From Bosea sp. ANAM02 (lineage in GTDB: Bacteria; Pseudomonadota; Alphaproteobacteria; Rhizobiales; Beijerinckiaceae): a DNA stretch of 64,000 nt. The DNA lies in assembly GCF_011764485.1 (NCBI RefSeq), contig NZ_AP022848.1, positions 3,562,001 to 3,626,000 of the forward strand, in the 5' to 3' direction. The notes under the pieces are model-generated. The model was not told the origin of the DNA. It was given only the letters and a program-made list of their open reading frames with translations, and made no database searches. Below are positions 32,872 through 42,281 of this stretch, piece after piece; the first letter of the stretch is position 1, and the number at the start of each line of letters is the position of its first letter. The position numbers were made by a program, and so were the translations under genes.

Positions 32872-33390
32872 TCATGGCTTGGCCGGAGCGGCAGCCGGCG
32901 CGCCGGCACCGCTGCCCGCCTGCCAGTGCCCCTGTTTCTTCAGTGCGTCGGCGACCTCGCGCGGCATATAGGTCTCATCATGCTTCGCCAGCACCGAATC
33001 CGCCTTGAAGCGACCTGCCCCCTCGAAGATGCCCTCGGTGACGACGCCCTGCCCTTCCCGGAAGAGATCGGGCAGCAGGCCATCATAACCGACCCTGATC
33101 GAGGTCTTGCCGTCAGTGACGCTGAAGGCGACGCGCTGGCCGCCGCTGCGCTGGACAGAGCCGGCCTCGACCAGCCCGCCGAGGCGCATGCGGGTGCCCG
33201 GCTGCACGCCCTTCTCGGCGATCTCGGTGGGGCCATAGAAGAACACAATGGTGTCGCGCATCGCGAAGAGGACGAGGCCGGCAGCCAGGCACAGCACGGC
33301 GCCAGCCGAGGCGATCAGGGTCAGCCTGCGCTGTTTGCGGGTGAAGCGGCGTTTCGCCGGGAGCGGCCGCGTCGGCTGGGCAATCGTCAT
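32872..33390 (-). CDS. ccmE: Cytochrome c maturation haem chaperone CcmE (CycJ)
   Basis: Periplasmic haem chaperone, 172 residues. An N-terminal anchor (about 24-44) is followed by an OB-fold domain. The haem-attaching His137 lies in [10 protein letters not shown], with Tyr141 following as in the family. The C-terminal tail is Ala/Pro-rich and probably disordered. The gene overlaps the ccmI stop by 4 bp, so the two are coupled. Confidence 0.96.
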   Translation of the reverse strand: MTIAQPTRPLPAKRRFTRKQRRLTLIASAGAVLCLAAGLVLFAMRDTIVFFYGPTEIAEKGVQPGTRMRLGGLVEAGSVQRSGGQRVAFSVTDGKTSIRVGYDGLLPDLFREGQGVVTEGIFEGAGRFKADSVLAKHDETYMPREVADALKKQGHWQAGSGAGAPAAAPAKP

Positions 33391-34490
33391 GGTGCGGCCT
33401 CCTTCAAGGCCAATTCATCGGCGAGCGCGTCGATCGCCGCAAGCGCGGCCTTGTCCTCGGCGAGCCGCTCGCGCGCGGTCTTCATCGCCTGGAGCGCCGC
33501 CGGCTTATCGCCGAGGACGGCGCGAGCCCTGATCAGGCGGCTCCATTCGGGCAGGCTGCCGCCGCCGGCGCTCAGGCGCTCGGCCAGACCGTCGACCATC
33601 GCCTTGATGGCCTGCTGGCGTTCGGCTTCGGGAAGGGCTGCGACGGCCTTGCGGCCGGCATCGGCCTGCATTCGCTCCAGCCGGGCGCGAACGGCGCCGG
33701 CCCAGTCGGCATTGGCGGGCGCCTCGGACAGAAGCTGGGAGAGCGCGGCCTGCGCGCCCTCGCCATCGCCATCCTGCTCCTTTGCGAGGGCGAGATAATA
33801 ACGGGCACGAGGGCTTTTCGGATCGAGCTTGACCGCCTCGGCCAGAGCTTCGCGCGCTGCGGCCGTCACAACCCCGCCGGCTTCCATGATGCGGGCTTCG
33901 CCCAAACCGGCATAGAGATCGGCATCGGGCTTGCCGGAGCGGACGGCCGCCGCGAAGGCCTTGGCAGCCTCCTCGTAACGCCCCTGGCGGAGATAGATCG
34001 GCGCAAGCAGCGACCAGCCCCTGGCATCGCCCGGATTGGCTGCGAGATGCGCCTCCATGCGGGCAAGCACGATGGCGAAATCCTGCTGCGGCCCGGCCCT
34101 CTCCATGCGCGCAGCCAGCGGCTGGTCGGGCTGGCCCGGCGAGCCGTAGAGACCGTAGATCAGAAGCGCGAGCAGCGGCACGACAGAGAGCATCAGGGCC
34201 GAGCTCGCCCGGCGGCGACGCAGCGACGGCTCGGTCTCGCCGGCAGGGCCGGCCTCGTCGCCGGCAGCGCGCAGAAGGCGGCGGGCAGCTTCGGTGCGGG
34301 CGGCCTGCGCCTCCTCCTCGCCGATCAGCTTACGCGCGAGATCGCGGTCGATCTCCTTGAGCTGGGAGCGGTAGAGGCTGCGGGCATCCGAAACATCGGC
34401 AAAGGCCTGCGCCCGGCCATGGCTGAGCGGCCAGAGCAAGGCGAAGATCGCCGCTCCCGTCATGGCTGCAAAGATGGCCCAGATCATCAT
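33387..34490 (-). CDS. ccmI: Cytochrome c biogenesis protein CcmI (CycH)
   Basis: Chaperone that holds the C-terminus of apocytochrome c during maturation, 367 residues. Two N-terminal hydrophobic helices (about 3-20 and 97-115) flank a cytoplasmic segment; the periplasmic part contains tetratricopeptide-like repeats ([20 protein letters not shown] and [20 protein letters not shown]). It is the first gene of the operon, 67 bp after feuQ, and overlaps ccmE by 4 bp. Confidence 0.93.
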   Translation of the reverse strand: MMIWAIFAAMTGAAIFALLWPLSHGRAQAFADVSDARSLYRSQLKEIDRDLARKLIGEEEAQAARTEAARRLLRAAGDEAGPAGETEPSLRRRRASSALMLSVVPLLALLIYGLYGSPGQPDQPLAARMERAGPQQDFAIVLARMEAHLAANPGDARGWSLLAPIYLRQGRYEEAAKAFAAAVRSGKPDADLYAGLGEARIMEAGGVVTAAAREALAEAVKLDPKSPRARYYLALAKEQDGDGEGAQAALSQLLSEAPANADWAGAVRARLERMQADAGRKAVAALPEAERQQAIKAMVDGLAERLSAGGGSLPEWSRLIRARAVLGDKPAALQAMKTARERLAEDKAALAAIDALADELALKEAAP

Positions 34491-34557
34491 GCGGCGTTCT
34501 TAGCCAATCATCCGCTCGGGTTCATGGTGACAAAGGGTCACGCGCCCAGGAATTCTT

Positions 34558-35937
34558 CTAAACCGAAGGCAGCTCCAGCCGCGCCCGCAAACCGCCGAGC
34601 GGCGAGCGTTGCAGCGTCAGGTTGCCGCCATAGAGCTTGGCGAGATCGACGACGATGGAGAGGCCGAGGCCGGAGCCCGGCGTGGTTTCGTCGAGCCGGC
34701 GGCCCCGCTTGAGGACCTCGGCCATCGCCCCCTCCGGCAAACCGGGACCGTCATCGTCGATCAGGAGCGCGATCCGTTCGGTATCAGGTGCCTTCCCAGC
34801 GGCGAGCGAGACCTCCACCGTCGAGGAGGCCCACTTGAAGGCGTTGTCGAGGAGATTGCCGAGCATCTCCTCCAGGTCCTGCTTCTCGCCACGGAAGCGA
34901 ATATCCGGCCGGATCGCATGCGACCCGGAGATACCCCTGCCCTGCGAGATCCTGGTGAAGGTGCGCAGCAGCGCATCGAGCGAGGGCGCAATCTCGGTCA
35001 CGCCGCCGAGGGCGCCGGACAGCGCGGCAGCGCGGGCCCGGTCGAGATAATACTGAACCTGATCGCGCATGATCGCGGCTTGCGCGCGGACGGTCTGGGG
35101 CAACTGGCCGTCGCCGCTCGTGCCGGCCTCGTTCATCATCACGCTGAGGGGTGTCTTCAGCGCATGGGCGAGATTGCCGACCTGGGTGCGGGCGCGGTCG
35201 AGAATCTCGTGATTGGCGTCGATGAGCTGGTTGAGCTCGCTCGCGAGCGGGGCGAGATCGGGCGGATACTGCCCGACGATCCGCGGATTTTCACCCGTCC
35301 GCACCGCGCCGACGGCCGAGCGGAGGCGCACCAGCGGTCGCAGGCCGAAGCGGACCTGCACCAGCGTCGAGGCGACCAGAGCGATGCCGAGCAGCAGGAA
35401 GGTCATCGCCAGCGCGAAGCGGAAATCCTGGATGTCGCCCTCGATCTCGTCGGCAGGCGCCGCGACCGCGACGGTGAAGCGGCCGTCCTCGCCGACATCG
35501 ATCTCGCGCTCCAGGATGCGCAATTGGCGATCGTCCGGGCCGGAGACATAGCTCTCGCGCAGGCCCCGGCTGTTGGGCGCGATGGACTGATCGAGCAGCT
35601 TGGGGAGTTGCCCGCCGACGAGCGAGCGCGAGGCCCGGACATTGGGCCGTTCGCCATCGAGCCTCGTGATCTGCCAATACCAGCCGGTCAGCGGCAGATC
35701 GAAGCGCGGCTCGCCGAGGTCGCCGATCGTCTGACGCTCGGTTTCGGGAGGCGCGGCGAGATCGGCGACGAGCTGCTTGATATAGACCGAGAGCCGCTCG
35801 TCGAAGCCGCGCTCGGCCGAGCGGCGATAGAAGGTGGTGAGGCCGATGCCCGCCACCACGAGGATCAGAACGCAGCAAAACGCCGCCGAGACGAAGAGCC
35901 GCGTTCCCAGCGAATAGCGGTGGGACCTGAGCGGCAT
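34558..35937 (-). CDS. feuQ: FeuQ-type sensor histidine kinase
   Basis: Inner-membrane sensor kinase, 459 residues. Helices lie at about 14-36 and 172-195 around a periplasmic sensor domain, followed by HAMP. His258 lies in VGNLAHALKTPLSVMMNEAG, and the ATPase has LLDNAFKWASS, DDDGPGL and GSGLGLSIV. The position directly upstream of cycHJKL and downstream of feuP matches the rhizobial feuPQ-cycHJKL locus, where FeuPQ is linked to iron uptake in Rhizobium leguminosarum and to osmotic sensing and cyclic glucan export in Sinorhizobium meliloti. The assignment rests on family plus position. Confidence 0.82.
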   Translation of the reverse strand: MPLRSHRYSLGTRLFVSAAFCCVLILVVAGIGLTTFYRRSAERGFDERLSVYIKQLVADLAAPPETERQTIGDLGEPRFDLPLTGWYWQITRLDGERPNVRASRSLVGGQLPKLLDQSIAPNSRGLRESYVSGPDDRQLRILEREIDVGEDGRFTVAVAAPADEIEGDIQDFRFALAMTFLLLGIALVASTLVQVRFGLRPLVRLRSAVGAVRTGENPRIVGQYPPDLAPLASELNQLIDANHEILDRARTQVGNLAHALKTPLSVMMNEAGTSGDGQLPQTVRAQAAIMRDQVQYYLDRARAAALSGALGGVTEIAPSLDALLRTFTRISQGRGISGSHAIRPDIRFRGEKQDLEEMLGNLLDNAFKWASSTVEVSLAAGKAPDTERIALLIDDDGPGLPEGAMAEVLKRGRRLDETTPGSGLGLSIVVDLAKLYGGNLTLQRSPLGGLRARLELPSV

Positions 35938-35946
35938 CGCCCGCGA

Positions 35947-36615
35947 TCAGACCTTTTCCGGAGCGGCGGCGATATAGCCGAGCCCCCGGACGGTCTCGAT
36001 GACATCCACGCCGAGCTTCTTGCGCAGGCGACCGACGAAGACCTCGATCGTGTTGGAATCGCGGTCGAAATCCTGATCGTAGAGATGCTCGACCAGCTCG
36101 GTGCGCGAGACCACCCGCCCCTGATGATGCATCAGGTAGGAGAGCAGGCGGTATTCGTGCGAGGTCAGCTTGACCGGATTGCCGTCGACGACGACGCGGC
36201 TCGCGCGGGTATCGAGCCGGACGGGGCCGCAGACCAGCTCCGAAGTCGCGTGGCCGGCGGCGCGGCGCAGCAAAGCGCGGACGCGGGCCAGCAGTTCCTC
36301 GATATGGAAGGGCTTGACGACATAGTCGTCAGCGCCGGCGTCGAAGCCCGAGACCTTGTCGCTCCAGCGGTCGCGCGCGGTCAGGATCAGCACCGGCATG
36401 GTCTTGCCGGCCCGGCGCCAGCCCTGCAGCACGGCGACGCCATCGACCTTCGGCAGGCCGAGATCGAGAATCACCGCGTCATAGGGCTCGGCCTCGCCGA
36501 GATAGAGGCCTTCCTCGCCGTCGAAGGCCTTGTCGACGGCATAACCGGCATTCTCGAGCGCGGTCGCGATCTGGCGGTTGAGGTCCTTGTCGTCCTCGAC
36601 GACGAGCAATCTCAC
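35947..36615 (-). CDS. feuP: FeuP-type response regulator
   Basis: OmpR-family DNA-binding response regulator, 222 residues. The receiver domain has VEDD near the start and phospho-acceptor Asp51 in ILDLGLPKVDG; the C-terminal winged helix has LTSHEYRLLSYLMHHQGRVVS and ends VRGLGYIAAAPEKV. It lies 9 bp before feuQ. The small exported protein gene upstream (37 bp away) occupies the position of feuN in Sinorhizobium. Confidence 0.85.
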   Translation of the reverse strand: MRLLVVEDDKDLNRQIATALENAGYAVDKAFDGEEGLYLGEAEPYDAVILDLGLPKVDGVAVLQGWRRAGKTMPVLILTARDRWSDKVSGFDAGADDYVVKPFHIEELLARVRALLRRAAGHATSELVCGPVRLDTRASRVVVDGNPVKLTSHEYRLLSYLMHHQGRVVSRTELVEHLYDQDFDRDSNTIEVFVGRLRKKLGVDVIETVRGLGYIAAAPEKV

Positions 36616-36652
36616 GGTAGGGTCGCTCCAGTTGGAGAAGCCGCGACGGCTG

Positions 36653-36976
36653 TCAGCGGATGGTGGCGATCTTGCCGGATTGTCCTTCCAGCGTCACCCT
36701 CGCGACGCGGCCGTCTCGCTTCAGTGTCGTCACGACATAGACGAATTCCTCGCCCTGTCGACAGAGCCTGATGCGAACCACCTCGCCAGGCGCGGCGTCG
36801 CGAGCATGGCGGGAAGCTTCCGCGGGCTGCATGACGCGCCCTTCGGCGACGGCGTCGCGCGTCTCCTCGGAGGACAGGCAAGAAATCGGCGTGGCGTCGT
36901 CGACGCGGATGAGCGGCAACGGCGAGGAGGCGATGAGCGCAAAAGCAAGGATCGGTTCGACCGGCATCATCGACAT
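36653..36976 (-). CDS. Small exported PepSY-like protein, candidate FeuN analogue
   Basis: Predicted 107-residue periplasmic protein. It starts with a signal-like hydrophobic stretch (about 6-22), then ISCLSSEETRDAVAEG, a charged middle, and VRIRLCRQGEEFVYVVTTLK with a following GRVARVTLEGQSGKI. The last part resembles a PepSY strand-helix unit, and the two cysteines (about 33 and 72) could form a disulfide. It lies 37 bp upstream of feuP on the same strand. In Sinorhizobium meliloti a small periplasmic inhibitor of FeuQ, FeuN, is encoded in this position. Homology is not established by eye. Confidence 0.65.
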   Translation of the reverse strand: MSMMPVEPILAFALIASSPLPLIRVDDATPISCLSSEETRDAVAEGRVMQPAEASRHARDAAPGEVVRIRLCRQGEEFVYVVTTLKRDGRVARVTLEGQSGKIATIR

Positions 36977-37039
36977 CGGCTAGTCCCATCCGTGTGAATG
37001 CGCCATGAATGCATCACCTCGTTCACAACTCACAGTAGA

Positions 37040-40000
37040 TCAACGCACCGGAATCCGTCCACGCCATTCGCGCCCCTGCCCGACCGTGGCGCCGAGCTGG
37101 CGGAGCGAAAGCCCGATATCCGGCTGCGGCGTCCCGAAATCCGCGAGTTCCTGCGCGGCCGGGTAGAGCCATCCGGGCGCGTTCACGATTTCGGTACGAA
37201 GCCGATCCTCGCCGTCGAGAACGCCGATTTCATAGCGCTCGCTCTCCTCCCCCAGCGGCACCTCCGCCAGCTCCCAGGAATCACCGTCGATCCGCGTCCG
37301 CCGGAGCCAGCTCAGGACGATGCCGTCCCCGGTCCGGGTCGCTCCAGGCCGGACCGGGGAGAGCGGGAAGAGCGCTTCGCCCGTGATCGCGGTCTCGAAC
37401 TCGACCATCGTCGCATCGCCGACATCGTCGCGGACCGGACCGACGCGATAACGCTGCCTCCGGCCGATATCCGCCAGATCGCTCGTCAGCGAGACAGCCG
37501 CCCCATCCAGCACCACCACCCGGGCGCCGGCCGGCAGCAGCCGTGCCGCCGCGGCCTCGCTGCCGCCGATCCCGCGGATCAGGCCCGACAGGCGGAACTG
37601 TTGCGGCCCGACCAGCTCGACCTGAGACACCGTAACGATCTCGACCGCGCCATCCTCATCGACCAGGGCGAGTGCGTTCGCTCCGGCCAGCGCCGCCTCC
37701 GGCGAGACGGAGGACAGCACGCCGCCGCGCAGCCTGACCTCCAGCACGGCACGCCGATCGGTCCGCCAGAGCGGCCCCGGCGGCAATGCCGTCAAGGTCT
37801 CGCCGACGATCGAAGGCGCCTCGACGAAGCCGTCCAGCGCGAACTGCCCGGCCTCGTCGGCGCGCCAGATCGCGAGGCCACCCGGCCAGGGCGCGGCGAA
37901 GGCGGCGAGCGACAGCAAAGGCGGCGGCTGCACGGTGACGATCGGCAAGGCCAGCGGCACGGCGAGCGGGCGCCCGGGCAAGGCGGGAGGTGTGCGCGGC
38001 GGACGCGTGCCACCGCTCGTTCCCGTCGTCACGTAGACCGCCGGTTCGACGGCGCGCGCGCTGACTTTCCGCGCCGGACCGTCGGAGATGCGGGTGACGC
38101 GGAACAGGCGGTTGCCGGCTTCCGTCGACACGGACAGGACATCGCCGGGCTCGATCGCGATGCAGCGCGGCGACAGCTCGCATTCCAGAGCTTCGCGCCC
38201 GGCCCAGGCTTCCTGCAAGCGCTGGTCCGCAAGGCGCTGCCCCTCGGCCGAGCGGGTCACGATCGCGGTGTCGACGGCGACCTCGCGGCGAGCTGCCCCC
38301 GCCAGCCGGCGCGAGCGCGCCGCGGCGCTGCGATAATCGGCCTCGCTGTCGCTGAAGCCGAGGCGCAATTCGAGCGGCAGTTCGGTCTCCTGGCTGCGCC
38401 GCAGCGTGAACGGCTCGCCATCGCGATCGGGAACGAGATCGTCGGGGCCGAGCAGGCGGGAAACCTGGCCGCCCCTGCCTTCGAAACGCAGGGTTCCCCC
38501 GCTCATGACCGCATCGAAGCCGAAGCTCTGGGCGAGCGGCTCCAGCGCCTGCCTCGCCGATAGCGGGCGGTCCAGCACGAAACCGTCGACGAAGCCGTCG
38601 ACCGTGATCCGGTCCGCCGGTGGCAGGCCGAAATCGGCCAGGAGCCTGGCAACGAGCCGGTCGACCGGCGTGCCTTCCAGGCGCCCGTTCAGCCAGTGAC
38701 CGGTCTCGAAATTCGCGCCGTCGGCCCAGATGCCGGAGATGTCAGGGAAAGCCGGAAAAGGCCGCATATCCCAGGTCCAGACGAATATCCTGTCGGGATC
38801 GACCATGCGGATGCCGCTGACCGGATGAACCGGATTGCGCGCGGGATCGAACCCGGCCCGCGCCGGATCGAAGCCCGAGATGATCGCCTCCAGCGCACGG
38901 GCCTGCACCAAATCGTCGCGCACTCCGCTCGAAAACGGCGGATAGCCGCCTTCGTCCGATTTGGGATCGGGGAACATGTTGGGCGCATTGGCGCCCTTGT
39001 CGACGGCGGGCACGCCAATCTCGGTCAGCCAGACCGGCTTGCCGCCGGGCACGAACGGGGTCGCCGTCGTCTCGACGCCGCCCGCACGGCGGATATGAAG
39101 CTGGCTCCACCAGCCCCACAAATCCTTGGGCCGGAAGATCCAGGGCTTGCCATAGGCGCCGTCGGTGATCGGCAGGCGCGCCTGCGCGTCCCGGCCGGCC
39201 TCGTCTACATAGTACCAGTCATAGGCCTCGCCGGCGGTCAGGCGCTGGCGCAGATAGGCGAGATCGGCCGGGCCGCGCGCGATCGCGGCATCGGCATGGC
39301 TGCCGGAATCGCGCCAGTCCGAAAGCGGCGGATAGAAATCGATGCCGATCGCGCCGATCGCGGGGGAAGCCCAGAGTGGATCGAGCGGAAAATCGATGCT
39401 GTCGCCGCCCTCGCGGACATCCGCACCGTATTCGGTCCAGTCGGCGGCATAGGTCGCGACCGTGCCGGGAAGCATCGTCGTGACGTCCTGCGCGATGGCC
39501 GTGAGCTGATCGACCATGGGATAGCCGGCCGCGCCGCGCAGATGCGTCAGCCCGACCATCTCGGAGCCTATGACGAAACCCTCTACGCCGCCGGCGGCCT
39601 GCGCCAGCGCGGCGCAGTGCATCACGAGGCGGCGATAGGACCATTCGTCCGGCGTGGCGCAGGTGACGCTGTCGCCCGCCACGGCCATATCGGCGGGCGC
39701 GACGGTGCCGACGAAGGATGCGATCTGCGCCGCAACCGCCGCGCTGTCCTCCGGGCTGCCCGGCCGGCCCGGCGCCGGATCGCAGGTGATGCGGCCGCGC
39801 CAGGGATAGCGCGGCTGGCTCGCCGACTCCGAATAGGGATCCGGCAGCGTGTTTCCGGCGGGGATGTCCATCATCAGGAAGGGGTAGAGCACGACCTCCA
39901 GCCCGTAATCGAAGCGCAGGCGCCGGATCAGCGCGACGACGCTCTCGTCCGAGGGCGTGCCGCCGAAGGCCGGCCGCCCGGAGACCTGGCTGACGGCGCG

Positions 40001-40963
40001 GGCCGAGGAGCGCGTCAGCCCCGCAACGGACCATTGCGCCCCAACCGTGGGCTTGTGCGAGAGCTCGATCCGGGGCGCGACGGTGCAAGCGCCGGCGCGC
40101 AGATCGTCGCCGAACCAGGACACGACCAGCGAAACCCGGCGCAGACTGGGGCACAACGACAGGAGATGGCTGAGCGCGGTGTCGGCATCGCTGCCGCCAT
40201 AAAGCTGATGGCGCGTCAGGCTTTCGCTGACGCCGGGCTCGGGCTCGTGGCTGACCGCACGGACGTCGTAGACGAACTCGCCGGCCCCCGGCGTCAGCGC
40301 CACCGCGCGGATCATGCCGCCCAGGCCGTCGACGGCGCGCACGACCTCGAAATCGAACTGCGGCACGCGGTTGCCGTAATCGGCCAGCGGAAAGCGCTCG
40401 AACACGACATAAGCAAGCCCGCGATAGGCCGGCGCCTCGCCCGCTTCCTTCGCAGCGATCAGCGGATCCGGCTCCTGCGTCTCATGGCCGTGATGCAGAC
40501 GCATCGAGACCGTCGCGACGTCAAGCTCGCGCCCGTCGACCCAGATGCGCCGGATGAAGGCGATCGGCCCCTCGCACAGTCCGATCGCGAGGTTGGCATG
40601 GTAGCTATAGGTCGTCTCGAAGGTCTTCCTGGAGCGGCCGCCACCCTTGCCGCCGCTCTTGGTGCGCGTGATCGAGACGGTGACCTCCTCCTCGAAGCGC
40701 GTCGCCCAGATCAGTTGGCCGCCGAGCCGCGCCCGGCCGTAGAGACGCGGTATCGCGCCTCCTTCCGTCGCGGCGAGGCCGTTGACCTCCTTAAGGCGCG
40801 GGCCGTCGACGATCTTGTTCCCGCCGCCGGCACCGCCGAGCCAGGCCTGGTCGATGCTGGCGCCGGCGAGCCCGCCCAGGGCCTGGCCGATGACGCCACC
40901 GATCGAGCCGCCCAGACCCGATCCGAGGGCGGACCCGGCAACCTGGAGAAGAAGCGTCGCCAT
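37040..40963 (-). CDS. GTA baseplate/host-specificity multidomain protein (RcGTA g15-like)
   Basis: Largest protein of the cluster, 1307 residues from the ATG at 40961-40963. A longer frame to 41014 overlaps g14 too far and lacks similarity. The N-terminus is glycine-rich and hydrophobic (LGSGLGGSIGGVIGQALGGL). A central TIM-barrel-like domain (about 430-790, with GIDFYPPLSDWRDSG and PVWLTEIGVPAVDKG) is followed by the phage-tail-type and C-terminal regions ending RQLGATVGQGREWRGRIPVR. In Rhodobacter GTA this protein forms the tail tip hub and contacts the host surface. The start shares one base with the g14 stop. Confidence 0.93.
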   Translation of the reverse strand: MATLLLQVAGSALGSGLGGSIGGVIGQALGGLAGASIDQAWLGGAGGGNKIVDGPRLKEVNGLAATEGGAIPRLYGRARLGGQLIWATRFEEEVTVSITRTKSGGKGGGRSRKTFETTYSYHANLAIGLCEGPIAFIRRIWVDGRELDVATVSMRLHHGHETQEPDPLIAAKEAGEAPAYRGLAYVVFERFPLADYGNRVPQFDFEVVRAVDGLGGMIRAVALTPGAGEFVYDVRAVSHEPEPGVSESLTRHQLYGGSDADTALSHLLSLCPSLRRVSLVVSWFGDDLRAGACTVAPRIELSHKPTVGAQWSVAGLTRSSARAVSQVSGRPAFGGTPSDESVVALIRRLRFDYGLEVVLYPFLMMDIPAGNTLPDPYSESASQPRYPWRGRITCDPAPGRPGSPEDSAAVAAQIASFVGTVAPADMAVAGDSVTCATPDEWSYRRLVMHCAALAQAAGGVEGFVIGSEMVGLTHLRGAAGYPMVDQLTAIAQDVTTMLPGTVATYAADWTEYGADVREGGDSIDFPLDPLWASPAIGAIGIDFYPPLSDWRDSGSHADAAIARGPADLAYLRQRLTAGEAYDWYYVDEAGRDAQARLPITDGAYGKPWIFRPKDLWGWWSQLHIRRAGGVETTATPFVPGGKPVWLTEIGVPAVDKGANAPNMFPDPKSDEGGYPPFSSGVRDDLVQARALEAIISGFDPARAGFDPARNPVHPVSGIRMVDPDRIFVWTWDMRPFPAFPDISGIWADGANFETGHWLNGRLEGTPVDRLVARLLADFGLPPADRITVDGFVDGFVLDRPLSARQALEPLAQSFGFDAVMSGGTLRFEGRGGQVSRLLGPDDLVPDRDGEPFTLRRSQETELPLELRLGFSDSEADYRSAAARSRRLAGAARREVAVDTAIVTRSAEGQRLADQRLQEAWAGREALECELSPRCIAIEPGDVLSVSTEAGNRLFRVTRISDGPARKVSARAVEPAVYVTTGTSGGTRPPRTPPALPGRPLAVPLALPIVTVQPPPLLSLAAFAAPWPGGLAIWRADEAGQFALDGFVEAPSIVGETLTALPPGPLWRTDRRAVLEVRLRGGVLSSVSPEAALAGANALALVDEDGAVEIVTVSQVELVGPQQFRLSGLIRGIGGSEAAAARLLPAGARVVVLDGAAVSLTSDLADIGRRQRYRVGPVRDDVGDATMVEFETAITGEALFPLSPVRPGATRTGDGIVLSWLRRTRIDGDSWELAEVPLGEESERYEIGVLDGEDRLRTEIVNAPGWLYPAAQELADFGTPQPDIGLSLRQLGATVGQGREWRGRIPVR

Positions 40964-41394
40964 CAGTCGGTCACTCCGGGGAAGGAAAAGGCATGGCTGA
41001 GATGGCGTTGCCACCAGGGCGTGAAGGCGACCTCGGCGACGGCCGCGCCGTCATGGGCATGAATGAGGCGGTCGGGCGCCGACAGGATCGCGCAATGCTT
41101 GGCCGGCAGATGCGCGCGCCAGCGAAAGAGCAGCACGTCGCCCGGTCTCGCCTCCGCGATGGCGAGCGGCCGCAGATGCCGCTCCGCCGCCAGAGCCAGC
41201 GTCTCCTGCCGCAGGCTCTCGGCCCAGCTCGGCGAATAGGGCGGCGGCATTTCCGGCTCGGCTCCGCAGAGGTCGCGCCAGACGCCGCGGACCAGCCCGA
41301 GGCAATCGCAGCCGACGCCGCGCAGCGAGGCCTGATGATGATAGGGTGTGCCCAGCCAGAGCCGCGCCGCCTCGACGATCTCGTCGCGCGTCAT
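40963..41394 (-). CDS. GTA NlpC/P60 peptidase (g14-like)
   Basis: Small cell-wall hydrolase or scaffold of the tail tip, 143 residues. The NlpC/P60 catalytic Cys31 lies in GVGCDCLGLVRG and His100 in LPAKHCAIL; the third polar residue is probably near IHAHDG. In RcGTA the equivalent protein helps the tail cross the recipient's peptidoglycan. The start overlaps the g13 stop by 4 bp. Confidence 0.92.
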   Translation of the reverse strand: MTRDEIVEAARLWLGTPYHHQASLRGVGCDCLGLVRGVWRDLCGAEPEMPPPYSPSWAESLRQETLALAAERHLRPLAIAEARPGDVLLFRWRAHLPAKHCAILSAPDRLIHAHDGAAVAEVAFTPWWQRHLSHAFSFPGVTD

Positions 41395-42272
41395 CGGAAC
41401 AGGCTCCCGCCGTCGAGCGCCCCGTCGCCGGGGCGGACGCCGCCGATGATGAAATCGCTGGTCGGCATATGCGGGAAGCCGCGGAAATTGACGCCGTTGG
41501 CGAATTTGGCGCGACAGGTCGCGAAGATCTTGTCGCAGCCCGGCGTCACCCGGAAGCCGTCGCCAATAGCAATCGGCGCCGCCGGCGCCTGCCAGAGCTG
41601 GAACAGCGCCTGCGCGCCCTCGCGGCCATGCCGCTTCACCTCGGTGGCGAAACCCGCATTCGCACCGCTGGTGAAGACCAGCCTGCCGGCGGTGAAATGA
41701 CCGTCCGGGTAGGAGCCCATGCCCTCAGCCGAGAACGAGAGACGGCCGTCGCTCGCGATGACCTCGGCTTCGGCCGCAACGAGCGCGACGCCGCAGCGCG
41801 CGTCGCCGAGATCGGCCGAGCAGGAGCGCATGTAGAGCCGGCCCCTCTCCTCGTCGAAAGCCTTGGCGAAGCTGCGGATTTCGGCCGTGAAGCTGGTCTC
41901 GCCACGCTTGATCTCGCCGACGAAGCCTTCCTCCATCAGCACGCGCTGGCCTGGGTCGGCCCAGTTGACCAGCCAGACGCGGGCGCGCGCATCGTCGTAA
42001 AGCCCGCGCGCCAGGTCGGTTTCGTTCAGCCCGAAGGCCGCGAAGGCGCCGGCGACCTCGCCGCCACCGATGGCGAAGCCGAGCTCCGCCGCGCTTTCCG
42101 CCGCTTCGACACCGGTCGTCGCGGCGAAGTCGACGCCGTCGAAAGACAGCTTGCGATCGTGATCGGTGAAGCCGAGCACGAGCCCGTCGCGGCGCGTCAG
42201 GCTCCAGCAATGGCAAAGCGTCGTCGCAGCCGTCTCGAGATGGGCGGCGAGACCGGAGGGGATGTCACGCAT
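41391..42272 (-). CDS. GTA tail hub protein, DUF2163 (g13-like)
   Basis: Structural protein of the distal tail, 293 residues, opening MRDIPSGLAAHLETAATTLC. The C-terminal domain has the family's CDKIFATCRAKFANGVNFRG segment with conserved cysteines, preceded by the GFATEVKRHGREGAQALFQL strand region. It is placed between g12 and g14 as in Rhodobacter. The ATG lies 9 bp after the g12 stop. Confidence 0.93.
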   Translation of the reverse strand: MRDIPSGLAAHLETAATTLCHCWSLTRRDGLVLGFTDHDRKLSFDGVDFAATTGVEAAESAAELGFAIGGGEVAGAFAAFGLNETDLARGLYDDARARVWLVNWADPGQRVLMEEGFVGEIKRGETSFTAEIRSFAKAFDEERGRLYMRSCSADLGDARCGVALVAAEAEVIASDGRLSFSAEGMGSYPDGHFTAGRLVFTSGANAGFATEVKRHGREGAQALFQLWQAPAAPIAIGDGFRVTPGCDKIFATCRAKFANGVNFRGFPHMPTSDFIIGGVRPGDGALDGGSLFR

Positions 42273-42281
42273 GGGTGGGCC

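Noticed and set aside
34609..36771. 720-codon open frame opposite feuPQ
   Set aside because: Crosses two conserved genes antisense; no start signal or similarity.
38696..41062. 788-codon open frame opposite the GTA g15 gene
   Set aside because: No domain, composition of a mirrored frame, and g15 motifs are clear on the minus strand.
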